A stretch of 64,000 bases of DNA from Stenotrophomonas maltophilia (GTDB lineage Bacteria > Pseudomonadota > Gammaproteobacteria > Xanthomonadales > Xanthomonadaceae): contig NZ_QFHO01000001.1 of NCBI RefSeq assembly GCF_004920835.1, positions 1 to 64,000 of the forward strand. Reading direction: 5' to 3'. How positions within the stretch are numbered: the stretch's first letter is position 1; each line of letters starts with the position of its first letter. Shown here one piece after another: positions 1-7,006 of the stretch. Below the pieces are notes generated by a model, which worked only from the letters and a program-made list of their open reading frames with translations, did no database searches and was not told where the DNA came from. The position numbers were made by a program, and so were the translations under genes.

Positions 1-44
1 TCCCCCACTATAGTGCCAACCCCCACAAGGACGAGGCGGCACAC

Positions 45-800
45 ATGCCCTATATCGGAATCGGACTCCACGTACTGGCGGCCATCTACTTCGCGGTGCA
101 CGCCATTCGCTCGGGCCAGAGCCTCTACTGGCTGATCCTGCTGTTCTCGTTCCCGCTACTCGGCAGCGTCGTCTACTTCCTTGCGATCTACTTCCCGGAA
201 GCCCGCAACTCGCGCGGCGCACGGCAGGCAATCCGCTCCGCCAAGCAGCTCATGGACCCGGGCCAGGACCTGCGTAACGCACGCGCTGAGCTGTCGCGAA
301 CGCCCACCGTGCAGAACCGGGTTCGCCTCGGCATGACGCTGCTGGATGCAGGCCAAGCGGAGGAAGCCAGGACCCTGCTTGAGCAGGCGGCCAGCTCGCC
401 ACTGGGTGACGACCCCTACATCCTTACCGGTCTGGCGCGCGCCCGCCTCGAGTCCGGGCACGCCGCGCTTGCAGTTGAGACGCTGGACGGCCTGTTCGCC
501 CGTCATCCAGATGTGCGCCGCAAGCCGGAACAGACCCTGCTCTATGCACAGACACTGGCCGCCGCCCAAGCAACTGGCACCCGCGCCGCGTTCGAGCGCG
601 CCGTCGAATGCGGAAACGATGCGGCCGCCCGCTGCCTGTATGCCGAATGGCTGATGACACAACCGCAGCCCGCCGACAGCGAGCAGGCCCGCAGCCTGTT
701 CGCCAGCATCATCGACGATGCCCAACACTGGTCACGCCACGCGCGCAGCCACAATGCCGCTTGGCTGGAGCGAACCAAAGCCGCGATGAAGAGCTACTGA
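45..800 (+). CDS. Membrane-anchored TPR-like protein with PLDc_N-type N-terminus
   Basis: The 251-residue protein begins with two hydrophobic segments (about residues 4-20 and 27-50) separated by a short loop. This arrangement resembles the N-terminal membrane module of cardiolipin-synthase-type proteins (PLDc_N). The remainder (about 60-240) is alanine-rich helical sequence with repeated Gly/Ala-Leu patterns such as LLDAGQAEEARTLLEQA, typical of tetratricopeptide repeats. No phospholipase HKD motif is present, so it is not itself a synthase. The start follows a GGACGAGG stretch. A scaffold role at the inner membrane is inferred; the precise function is unknown. Confidence 0.75.
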   Translation: MPYIGIGLHVLAAIYFAVHAIRSGQSLYWLILLFSFPLLGSVVYFLAIYFPEARNSRGARQAIRSAKQLMDPGQDLRNARAELSRTPTVQNRVRLGMTLLDAGQAEEARTLLEQAASSPLGDDPYILTGLARARLESGHAALAVETLDGLFARHPDVRRKPEQTLLYAQTLAAAQATGTRAAFERAVECGNDAAARCLYAEWLMTQPQPADSEQARSLFASIIDDAQHWSRHARSHNAAWLERTKAAMKSY

Positions 801-1257
801 CGTCTGGCAGCCTTTCAATCCTGTCGCATCCGCCTCGCTCATGACCTCGCTGGGCGGATGCCGACAGTCCGCAGGCCTGCGCCACCGATAGCGCCGAAAG
901 CATTGCAGCGCAAGGCGGCTGCCCCCTCGTGCCGCATGCAACGATTCTGAAAATGTTGAAAGTAGTGACGGCATCGGCCTTACTGCATTGGCATCGCGCA
1001 TAGCCAGGCGTATTCCTGTTCATGCCACCGAAAACGGGTGGCCGAGGCCTCGAAATCCTCGGTTGTGCAAGAGAAGTATGCGCTTGTCAGCCGGCACCAC
1101 GCCCTGTGGTGCCGGCTGGCAATCCGTCGGCCGGCTATGGCGGGCGGTGCGTGGGGGCCTTGTGCCCGCCGGGAAGATTGCACACCGGATTTCGAGCCCC
1201 GCACCGTCCGCCACCTTTATCGGTGGCGGCTTCTGCATGCACGCAAGGAGCCCAGCC
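801..1257. other. Intergenic stretch without a convincing gene
   Basis: These 457 bases contain only overlapping short reading frames with arginine/proline-rich, non-protein-like translations. The one clear structure is the perfect inverted repeat at 1088-1118. Confidence 0.6.
1088..1118. repeat. Perfect 13-bp inverted repeat (REP-like stem-loop)
   Basis: Arms CAGCCGGCACCAC and GTGGTGCCGGCTG flank a 5-base loop (GCCCT). There is no T-tract, so it is not a canonical intrinsic terminator. It resembles the palindromic REP-type elements common between genes of Stenotrophomonas, although the GTAG head of the described SMAG family is absent. Confidence 0.6.
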
Positions 1258-1614
1258 ATGACCCAGCCCTACTCCCCTGCCCCACACCCGATCCAAGACG
1301 TGCCCGCCAACGGCCCTGTGCTTGATCCCAATACGCTCATCGCCCTGCTGCACAGCATCGGCTCCGGCGCTGCCTCCGATGGCCAGCCCTGGCCGGAGCG
1401 CCATCAGATGCCCGGGCGGCGCATTGCCCTGGCGGACACCGATTGCTCCTTGGCCGGCCTTCGGGTGGTGCTGGAAATCCTGCTGGCCGCACAGCGTGCC
1501 CGCGAGAACGGCGAGTTGGAGCAATACGTTGGCCCGCGCGTCATGGAGGGGCTGATCATGGCTGGGCTGGGACTTACGGCGCACGCCAGCACACGAGTAC
1601 GGCCGGACGACTGA
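1258..1614 (+). CDS. Hypothetical protein, 118 aa
   Basis: The ATG at 1258 is chosen because AAGGAG lies 7 bases upstream; the open frame runs further upstream, but that part reads as shadow sequence. The product is soluble, with a proline-rich N-terminus and a C-terminal helical half (CSLAGLRVVLEILLAAQRARENGELEQ then a short hydrophobic tail). I do not recognise a family. It is immediately followed by the next gene (TGA directly abutting GTG), suggesting co-transcription. Confidence 0.6.
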   Translation: MTQPYSPAPHPIQDVPANGPVLDPNTLIALLHSIGSGAASDGQPWPERHQMPGRRIALADTDCSLAGLRVVLEILLAAQRARENGELEQYVGPRVMEGLIMAGLGLTAHASTRVRPDD

Positions 1615-2085
1615 GTGGCGCGGTACTGCTGGGCGGCCACTGCGCTGTGCCTCGTGGCGGTGGTTGCGGCACAGACGCGGTGGCTGGTGCCCCCACTGCC
1701 ATCTCCCATCGGATTCCAAAGCATCAACGAAGATCGATTCTCACAACTGCGCCGCCAGGCGATGCAGTTCGTGGAGTCTCGGCCACCACAGGGATTCCAG
1801 TTCGTGGAACGGCATCGAGATGCCGAGTTCCAGGTTCATTGCCGAGGCATACCAGTGCTGTGGCTGGAGAGGCGCTCGCCGCATGTGCTGTTGCAGGCAT
1901 CACTGGATGCGAAGCAGCGGGCGCCCGCAGTTCTGCAGATGCGGGCAATCCTCCAATGGCAGTTGGAGCCATTGGATTATCTGGAACAGGTGCTGGCTGG
2001 TGTGCCGGAGCCTGTTCTGATGGATCGGGTGCTGCAGATGCTCGCTGGCGAGGTGCCTGATGGGGTGCGATGTGGCATGCCGTAG
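1615..2085 (+). CDS. Hypothetical protein, 156 aa, possible N-terminal anchor
   Basis: The GTG start abuts the TGA of the preceding gene, consistent with translational coupling. Residues 3-20 (CWAATALCLVAVVAAQ) could be a signal peptide or membrane anchor. The rest is a soluble mixed sequence with no motif I recognise. Base composition is normal for the region. The exact start is uncertain, since other in-frame ATGs exist further in. Confidence 0.5.
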   Translation: MARYCWAATALCLVAVVAAQTRWLVPPLPSPIGFQSINEDRFSQLRRQAMQFVESRPPQGFQFVERHRDAEFQVHCRGIPVLWLERRSPHVLLQASLDAKQRAPAVLQMRAILQWQLEPLDYLEQVLAGVPEPVLMDRVLQMLAGEVPDGVRCGMP

Positions 2086-2163
2086 TCGAGCACGGCTTGA
2101 CTCTACAGGGGCGCTGGCCTCATCGAAGCCGAGGCGCACTTTTGACAGCGCCGCTGCGGCCGC

Positions 2164-2640
2164 TCACATGCCCAGATCGGAAAGCCCTGGGTGATCATCC
2201 GGGCGACGCCCGAGCGGCCAATGGAACTTGCGCTCGCCTTCTTTGATCGGCATGTCGTTGATGCTCGAGAACCGATGCTCCATCAGGCCATCGGCTCCGA
2301 ATTCCCAGTTCTCGTTTCCATAGGAGCGGAACCAGTTGCCGGAGTCGTCGCGCCACTCATAAGCGTAGCGCACGGCAATACGGTTGCCGCTGAAGGCCCA
2401 GAGTTCCTTGATCAAACGGTAGTCGAGTTCCTTCTTCCATTTGCGGGCCAGGAACTGCCGCGCTTCCTCGCGGCCGTGGGTGAACTCGGCACGGTTGCGC
2501 CAGCGGGTATCGAGCGAATAGGCCAGTGCGACCTTGTCAGCATCGCGGGAGTTCCAGCCATCCTCGGCAAGACGAACCTTCTCGATGGCCGATTCAAGGG
2601 TGAACGGCGGCAACGGCGGACGGGGTGCTTCAGTGGACAC
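2164..2640 (-). CDS. SnoaL/NTF2-like protein, DUF1348 family
   Basis: The 158-residue product has the DUF1348 signature: an N-terminal helix with W-NSRD, then [40 protein letters not shown] and a basic Pro/Trp tail. This is a cone-shaped NTF2-like fold; the family has no established reaction. The GTG start at 2640 is preferred because GGAGG lies 7 bases upstream, while the longer ATG frame lacks one. It lies 61 bases downstream of the TetR gene on the same strand, so the two probably form an operon controlled by the palindrome at 3281. Confidence 0.85.
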   Translation of the reverse strand: MSTEAPRPPLPPFTLESAIEKVRLAEDGWNSRDADKVALAYSLDTRWRNRAEFTHGREEARQFLARKWKKELDYRLIKELWAFSGNRIAVRYAYEWRDDSGNWFRSYGNENWEFGADGLMEHRFSSINDMPIKEGERKFHWPLGRRPDDHPGLSDLGM

Positions 2641-2701
2641 GGTGGGGCCTCCAATCAAGTGGATGAACGGGGTGCTTCGACGGGTTTTGATCACTCAGGC
2701 G

Positions 2702-3271
2702 TCAGCGCCTGGCCTGCTCCAACAACGCCTTTGCAACATCCCTGGCAGTGTCTGCGGCGTTGTAGTCGCCCATCACGCGCGAGACGGTGATGGCGCCTTC
2801 CATGAGAACCAGCAGCTGCCGCGCCAGTGCAGCAGGCTGCTTGATATCCAGTTGCGTGGTGAGTTCCAGCGTGTAATCGAGCAGCTTCTGCTTGTGATGT
2901 TTTGCGATGTGGCGAATCGGATCGTCGGGATCGCCCACCTCGCCCGCGGTATTGATGAAGGCGCAGCCGCGATAGCCCTCGGACTGGAACCAGCCCTTGA
3001 GCACGGTGAACATGCCGAGGATGCGTGCTTCCGGGGTGTCGGCCTTGTCGCACTCCTGCTGGAACCACTGAAGCCAACGAACATCGCGCGCGTTCAGTGC
3101 AGCTGCGGCTACCTGGTCCTTGTTTTCGAAGTGGCGGTAGATGCTTTTGCGTGCCACACCCGAGGTCTTCACCAGCAGGTCCATGCCGGTGGCGTGGATC
3201 CCGTTCTGGTAGATCAGCGCCTCGGCCGTGGCCAGGATCTTCTGCTGGGTATCGGTGGGGGGTGTGTTCAC
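2702..3271 (-). CDS. TetR/AcrR-family transcriptional repressor
   Basis: Residues 8-55 form the TetR helix-turn-helix ([45 protein letters not shown]); the C-terminal helical part carries the typical [16 protein letters not shown] segment. The GTG start at 3271 is chosen because the upstream in-frame codons run through the palindromic operator at 3281-3298. The gene diverges from the hydrolase at 3440 and is followed by the DUF1348 gene. The expected mode is repression of itself and the divergent gene until a small ligand binds; the ligand cannot be deduced. Confidence 0.9.
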   Translation of the reverse strand: MNTPPTDTQQKILATAEALIYQNGIHATGMDLLVKTSGVARKSIYRHFENKDQVAAAALNARDVRWLQWFQQECDKADTPEARILGMFTVLKGWFQSEGYRGCAFINTAGEVGDPDDPIRHIAKHHKQKLLDYTLELTTQLDIKQPAALARQLLVLMEGAITVSRVMGDYNAADTARDVAKALLEQARR

Positions 3272-3280
3272 GACGCCAAG

Positions 3281-3298
3281 GTAGAACGATCGTTCTAC
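3281..3298. promoter_or_regulatory. TetR operator candidate, perfect 18-bp palindrome
   Basis: GTAGAACGATCGTTCTAC reads identically on both strands. It sits 10 bases upstream of the TetR start and about 140 bases upstream of the divergent hydrolase, the usual position for a TetR-family operator that controls both directions. Confidence 0.8.
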
Positions 3299-3439
3299 TC
3301 TGTCAACGGGCGGCGCGGCGACCTCTCGCGCGGGCAAGCTCGCTCAGGACGATCTATCAAGAAATTCGTACATGTCATCATCCAGACGCCCGATTTCGGA
3401 CGCAAAGTACGTCTCACCACCACCCATGAGACGCCTCGC

Positions 3440-4393
3440 ATGAACACCTTTACCCGTACCCTGGCCGTTGCCGCCCTCGCCCTCTCGGTCCAGGCCGGCC
3501 TGTCCGCCCAGGCCGTCGAACCGGCCAAGCCGGCAGCAGTCACCAGCATCGCGCGCACCGCCAGCTACATCACCACCGCCGATGGCGTGCAGCTCTACTA
3601 CAAGGACTGGGGCCCGAAGGACGGCCCGGTCGTCACCTTCAGCCACGGCTGGCCGCTGAACTCGGACAGCTGGGAATCGCAGATGATCTTCCTGGCCAAC
3701 CACGGCTACCGCGTCATTGCCCATGACCGTCGTGGCCACGGCCGTTCCAGCCAGCCGTGGGAAGGCAACGACATGGATCACTACGCAGATGACCTGGCCA
3801 CCGTGATCAACACGCTGGACCTGCACGATGTCACTCTGGTGGGCTTCTCCACTGGCGGCGGCGAAGTGGCGCGCTACATCGGCCGCCATGGCACCGGCCG
3901 GGTGAAGAAGGCGGTGCTGATCAGCTCGGTGCCGCCGCTCATGCTGAAGACCGCCGACAACCCCAATGGCCTCCCGATTGAAGTGTTCGATGGCATCCGC
4001 AAGGCGCAGATGAACAACCGCGCACAGCTGTACAAGGACATCCCGTCCGGCCCGTTCTACGGCTTCAACCGCCCGGGCGCGAAGGTGTCGCAGGGTCTGA
4101 TCGATGCATGGTGGGCGCAGGGCATGCAGGGTGGCCACAAGAACACCTACGATTCGATTGCCGCGTTCTCGGCCACCGATTTCCGCGCAGACCTGAAGAA
4201 GTTCGATGTGCCCACTCTGGTCATCCACGGCGACGACGATCAGATCGTGCCGATCGACATCTCCGGCCGCCAGTCGGCGAAGCTGATCAAGGGCGCCAGG
4301 CTGATTGTGTACCCGGGTGCGCCGCACGGCCTGACTGACACGCACAAGGATCGCGTCAACCAGGACCTGCTGACGTTCCTGCAGGAAAAGTGA
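3440..4393 (+). CDS. Secreted alpha/beta hydrolase (arylesterase / cofactor-free haloperoxidase type)
   Basis: The 317-residue protein has a signal peptide (cleavage probably after the AQA near residue 25). The fold is that of the non-heme chloroperoxidase/arylesterase group: oxyanion segment FSHGWPL (67-73), nucleophile elbow GFSTGG with Ser137, acid in GDDDQIVP and histidine in APHGL near the C-terminus. The substrate is unknown; the family hydrolyses aryl esters or peracids. The ATG at 3440 follows a long out-of-family reading-frame extension that I discount. Divergence from the TetR gene across a palindrome suggests inducible expression. Confidence 0.9.
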   Translation: MNTFTRTLAVAALALSVQAGLSAQAVEPAKPAAVTSIARTASYITTADGVQLYYKDWGPKDGPVVTFSHGWPLNSDSWESQMIFLANHGYRVIAHDRRGHGRSSQPWEGNDMDHYADDLATVINTLDLHDVTLVGFSTGGGEVARYIGRHGTGRVKKAVLISSVPPLMLKTADNPNGLPIEVFDGIRKAQMNNRAQLYKDIPSGPFYGFNRPGAKVSQGLIDAWWAQGMQGGHKNTYDSIAAFSATDFRADLKKFDVPTLVIHGDDDQIVPIDISGRQSAKLIKGARLIVYPGAPHGLTDTHKDRVNQDLLTFLQEK

Positions 4394-4401
4394 GTCCCCT
4401 G

Positions 4402-4429
4402 GGGCTCTGGCATCTCGCCGGAGCCCTTT
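4402..4429 (+). terminator. Intrinsic terminator after the hydrolase
   Basis: GGGCTCTGGC and GCCGGAGCCC form a 10-bp stem (one G-T pair) with a 5-base loop, followed by TTT. It lies between the convergent ends of the hydrolase and the cation transporter genes. Confidence 0.65.
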
Positions 4430-4437
4430 CCATCACC

Positions 4438-5067
4438 TCACGCTTTCGCAGCCGCACGCCACGCGGGCCACGCTTCGCTGATGACGCCAATCGCGGACTT
4501 CAGGAACAGCAGCGCGATGACCACGCCCGCCGCGATATCCGGCCAGCCGCGTCCGGTCAGCGCAACGCCACCGGCAGCCACCAGTACGCCGATATTGGCG
4601 GCGACGTCGTTGCGCGAGCACGCAAAGGTGCTTTTCATGTTGATGTTGAGCGCGCGGAACCGCCACAGCAGTGCCAGGCACACCAGATTGGCCACCAGCG
4701 CGATGGCTCCGAACCCCAGCATCAAGCCACTGGAAGGCGGAACGCCGTGGGCCAGCTTGCCGACCACCTCCACCGCGATGAAGACAAAGAAGCCCAGGAT
4801 CAGCAGACCCTTGGCCAGGGCTGCACCGGCTTCCCAGCGCGCCCCCCGGTTCACTGCCCATAGGCTCAGGCCGTATACGATCGCATCGCCCAGCATGTCC
4901 ACTGCATCGGCCTGCAGGGCGCTGGAGCGCGCCACGATGCCCGCGCCGAACTCGATGAAGAACATCGCCAGGTTGATGATGAGTACCGCCACCAGTACGC
5001 GCCGCTGCGCACTGTGGAGGGCCAACGCTTCCAGTTCCTGGCGCTTGTGGCCGCAGCAGTGGTTCAT
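4438..5067 (-). CDS. Short CDF-type divalent cation transporter
   Basis: The 209-residue protein has six hydrophobic segments and the paired metal-site motifs of the cation diffusion facilitator superfamily: LQADAVDMLGDA in helix 2 and CSRNDVAANIGVL in helix 5. It stops right after the sixth helix, so it lacks the roughly 80-residue cytoplasmic domain of usual CDF proteins (about 300 residues). The N-terminal MNHCCGHKR is a plausible metal-binding patch. It should export Zn, Cd, Co or a similar ion from the cytoplasm. It is transcribed divergently from the MerR gene through a MerR-type promoter. Confidence 0.85.
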   Translation of the reverse strand: MNHCCGHKRQELEALALHSAQRRVLVAVLIINLAMFFIEFGAGIVARSSALQADAVDMLGDAIVYGLSLWAVNRGARWEAGAALAKGLLILGFFVFIAVEVVGKLAHGVPPSSGLMLGFGAIALVANLVCLALLWRFRALNINMKSTFACSRNDVAANIGVLVAAGGVALTGRGWPDIAAGVVIALLFLKSAIGVISEAWPAWRAAAKA

Positions 5068-5117
5068 GGATGACTCCCGCCAGGCTGTGGCCGGGCTTGA
5101 AAAAGGTTGGGATAGTC

Positions 5118-5148
5118 GTTATCAACCCTGTAGCCACTACAAGGTCAA
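5118..5148 (-). promoter_or_regulatory. MerR-type promoter with 19-bp spacer for the cation transporter
   Basis: On the minus strand a -35 TTGACC (5148-5143) and a -10 GATAAC (5123-5118) are separated by 19 bases. Between them lies the near-perfect dyad CCTTGTAG-TGG-CTACAGGG (5144-5126). Over-long spacing with a dyad between the hexamers is the hallmark of promoters that MerR-family activators underwind. Confidence 0.8.
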
Positions 5149-5152
5149 GCCC

Positions 5153-5557
5153 GTGTCCGCCCACCTCACCATCGGCCAGCTGGCCCGCCAGACCGGCACC
5201 AAGGCCGAAACCATCCGCTATTACGAAAAGATCGGCCTGCTTCAACCACCGCTGCGGTCGGACGGCAACTACCGCTATTACAGCGCCCAGGACCAGCGGC
5301 GTCTGTCATTCGTGCGCCGCGCCCGCGAGCTTGGCTTCTCCATCGAGCAGATCCGCGAGCTGATCGCCTTTGGTGAGCAGCGCGAACACGAATGCAGTTC
5401 GGTGGACGACGTGGTGAAAGCGCACATCGCGGATATCACGCGCCGGATCCATGACCTGCAGGCGCTGCAGGGCGAACTGAAGCGAATGATCGGCAATTGC
5501 CCGGGCGGCCGCGTGGCCGATTGCAGGGTGCTGGAAGCCCTTCAGCCGCAGCCATGA
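5153..5557 (+). CDS. MerR-family metal-responsive activator
   Basis: The 134-residue protein has the MerR winged helix at the N-terminus (TIGQLARQTGTKAETIRYYEKIGLL, then NYRYYS), a dimerisation helix and a metal loop. Cysteines occur in HECSSVD, at the position of ZntR Cys79 that marks sensors of divalent ions, and in NCPGGRVADC, a C-x7-C loop. The GTG start overlaps the end of the divergent promoter dyad region, so the protein probably autoregulates. It is the expected activator of the CDF gene; whether the ion is Zn, Cd, Pb or Co cannot be read from sequence. Confidence 0.9.
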   Translation: MSAHLTIGQLARQTGTKAETIRYYEKIGLLQPPLRSDGNYRYYSAQDQRRLSFVRRARELGFSIEQIRELIAFGEQREHECSSVDDVVKAHIADITRRIHDLQALQGELKRMIGNCPGGRVADCRVLEALQPQP

Positions 5558-5576
5558 CCCTGCTGCCCCATCCACA

Positions 5577-5660
5577 TCAGAACGAAACCTGCGCTCGCAC
5601 GCCGACGGTGTTACCGGAATCCGGCCCCTGCGCGTTGCCGCCTTGTTGACAGTGCGCGGC
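5577..5660 (-). pseudogene. C-terminal remnant of an outer-membrane beta-barrel gene (tentative)
   Basis: Reading the minus strand to the TGA at 5577 gives a tail ending NTVGVRAQVSF-stop. The alternating hydrophobic pattern and terminal Phe are typical of the last strand (beta-signal) of outer-membrane porins and receptors. The frame is open for fewer than 60 codons and runs into the esterase gene, so no intact protein is present. Confidence 0.3.
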
Positions 5661-6701
5661 TCAGTCGCCCGCGCCGTCATCGTCCAGCGAGCGCGGTGGC
5701 TGAGCTGCAGCCGTGGGTATCGCGTTGGCATCGTGCGGCGGCAGCCGCGCAGGCGGCGGCCCGAGGTAGCCGTGGCTGCGTGCCCAGTTGGCGAAAAGGC
5801 GCGGCCACTGCGCGACCAATGTCCCGGGCTTGCCCAACCCCCAGCTGTGACCTCCGGCTTCGAACAGGTGCAGCTCCACCGGAATGCCTGCCGCATGCGT
5901 GGCCTGGTACATGGCCACGCTGTGGCCGACATCCACGGTGCGATCATCCACGGCCTGGGCCAGGAACACCGGCGGCATGTCCTTGCGCACGTGCTGTTCG
6001 ACCGAATAAGCCTGCTGTGCGTCGTCCTGACTCGCCAGTTCCCGCTTCGACCGGGTCTGGTCCAGCGGCGCGCGCATCGAAACGACCGGATAGATCATGC
6101 CAAGGAAGTCGGGGCGCGCGGACAGCTGGTCGGCTGCATCCACCGGCGGATACAACGGGGCATCGAAGCGCGTGGCAACGATACCGGCGAGATTGCCCCC
6201 CGCGGAAAAGCCCAATGCGCCGATGCGCTCCGGATCGACCCCCAGGCTTGCCGCCTGCGCGCGCAACAGCCGCATGGCGCGCTGGCCATCCTGGAAGGGC
6301 GAGACCGGTGCCCACCCATCAGCGGGCAGCCGGTAGTAGACCACGGCGGCCGTGACACCCAGCGACTGCAGCCACTGCGCCGTCGGCTTGGCAGCGCTGC
6401 CGATCTGGATGCGGAAGTAACCACCACCGCCGAAGATCACCACGGCTGTCCCGTTCGGTTTCAGTGGCCGGTAGATCTCCATGCGCGCGTTACTGATTCC
6501 CGAGACAGCGCCCTTTGCGCTGCCCTCGATACCGATCCGTTCCGGGCCACGTGCGCGTTGCTGCCAGTGGCCCTGCGGCCACAGCGGAACCACCTCGGGT
6601 GCCGGTGCGGGCGGCGCTGCCGGCAGCGCGCCCGCGAGCAAGGGATTAAGCAGGAACAGAAGCACTGCCAGCCCGCGCAGTTTCCCCACATGCAGACTCA
6701 T
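5661..6701 (-). CDS. Secreted alpha/beta hydrolase, acetyl-esterase/BD-FAE-like
   Basis: The 346-residue protein starts with a hydrophobic signal peptide (about 1-28). It has FGGGGYF, corresponding to the HGGG oxyanion motif, the nucleophile elbow GFSAGG, an acid in VDDRTVD and the histidine in GGHSWG. Architecture and the GIPVELHLFEAGGHSWG tail match the esterases that deacetylate sugars or xylan. It is a single gene with no co-directional neighbour close by. The Pro/Ala-rich C-terminal tail is unusual and looks unstructured. Confidence 0.85.
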   Translation of the reverse strand: MSLHVGKLRGLAVLLFLLNPLLAGALPAAPPAPAPEVVPLWPQGHWQQRARGPERIGIEGSAKGAVSGISNARMEIYRPLKPNGTAVVIFGGGGYFRIQIGSAAKPTAQWLQSLGVTAAVVYYRLPADGWAPVSPFQDGQRAMRLLRAQAASLGVDPERIGALGFSAGGNLAGIVATRFDAPLYPPVDAADQLSARPDFLGMIYPVVSMRAPLDQTRSKRELASQDDAQQAYSVEQHVRKDMPPVFLAQAVDDRTVDVGHSVAMYQATHAAGIPVELHLFEAGGHSWGLGKPGTLVAQWPRLFANWARSHGYLGPPPARLPPHDANAIPTAAAQPPRSLDDDGAGD

Positions 6702-7006
6702 ATCACGCCCTCCCGTCGGCCTTTACGTGGCGAAGTGTGAGTCGAGTTGCGTTGGCGACCTATAGCCGGATGGGACTAGCTGGACCGTGTTTTTCTGTGT
6801 GCACTGCAGCATCAAAGTGGACGCCTTTGGCTGGAGAGTCACCAGAGGATTCGCCATTGCACGGTTTCGTCAGACTTCCTTGTTTTCTCGCCTCCTCCCG
6901 CTCCGGCAACTGGCTCTCTGCTGGTGATGGAGGCGCTGCTGTCCATGGCAAGCGACTGGCTCGAGGGTCGAGCAGAGCATGGCTCGGCTTTACAGAACCA
7001 ATGGCT
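6702..7006. other. Intergenic stretch without a convincing gene
   Basis: These 305 bases lie between the start of the esterase and the end of the UvrA-like gene. The open frames here translate to low-complexity Arg/Ser/Pro sequence. I see no promoter palindrome or terminator hairpin. Confidence 0.5.

Noticed and set aside
2534-3439. 302-codon upstream extension of the hydrolase frame
   Set aside because: It runs antisense through the DUF1348 and TetR genes and across the operator; the real start is the ATG before the signal peptide at 3440.
4433-5245. 270-codon minus-strand frame overlapping the cation transporter
   Set aside because: Arg/Gly-rich shadow of the CDF gene in another frame; the transporter frame has clear helices and motifs.
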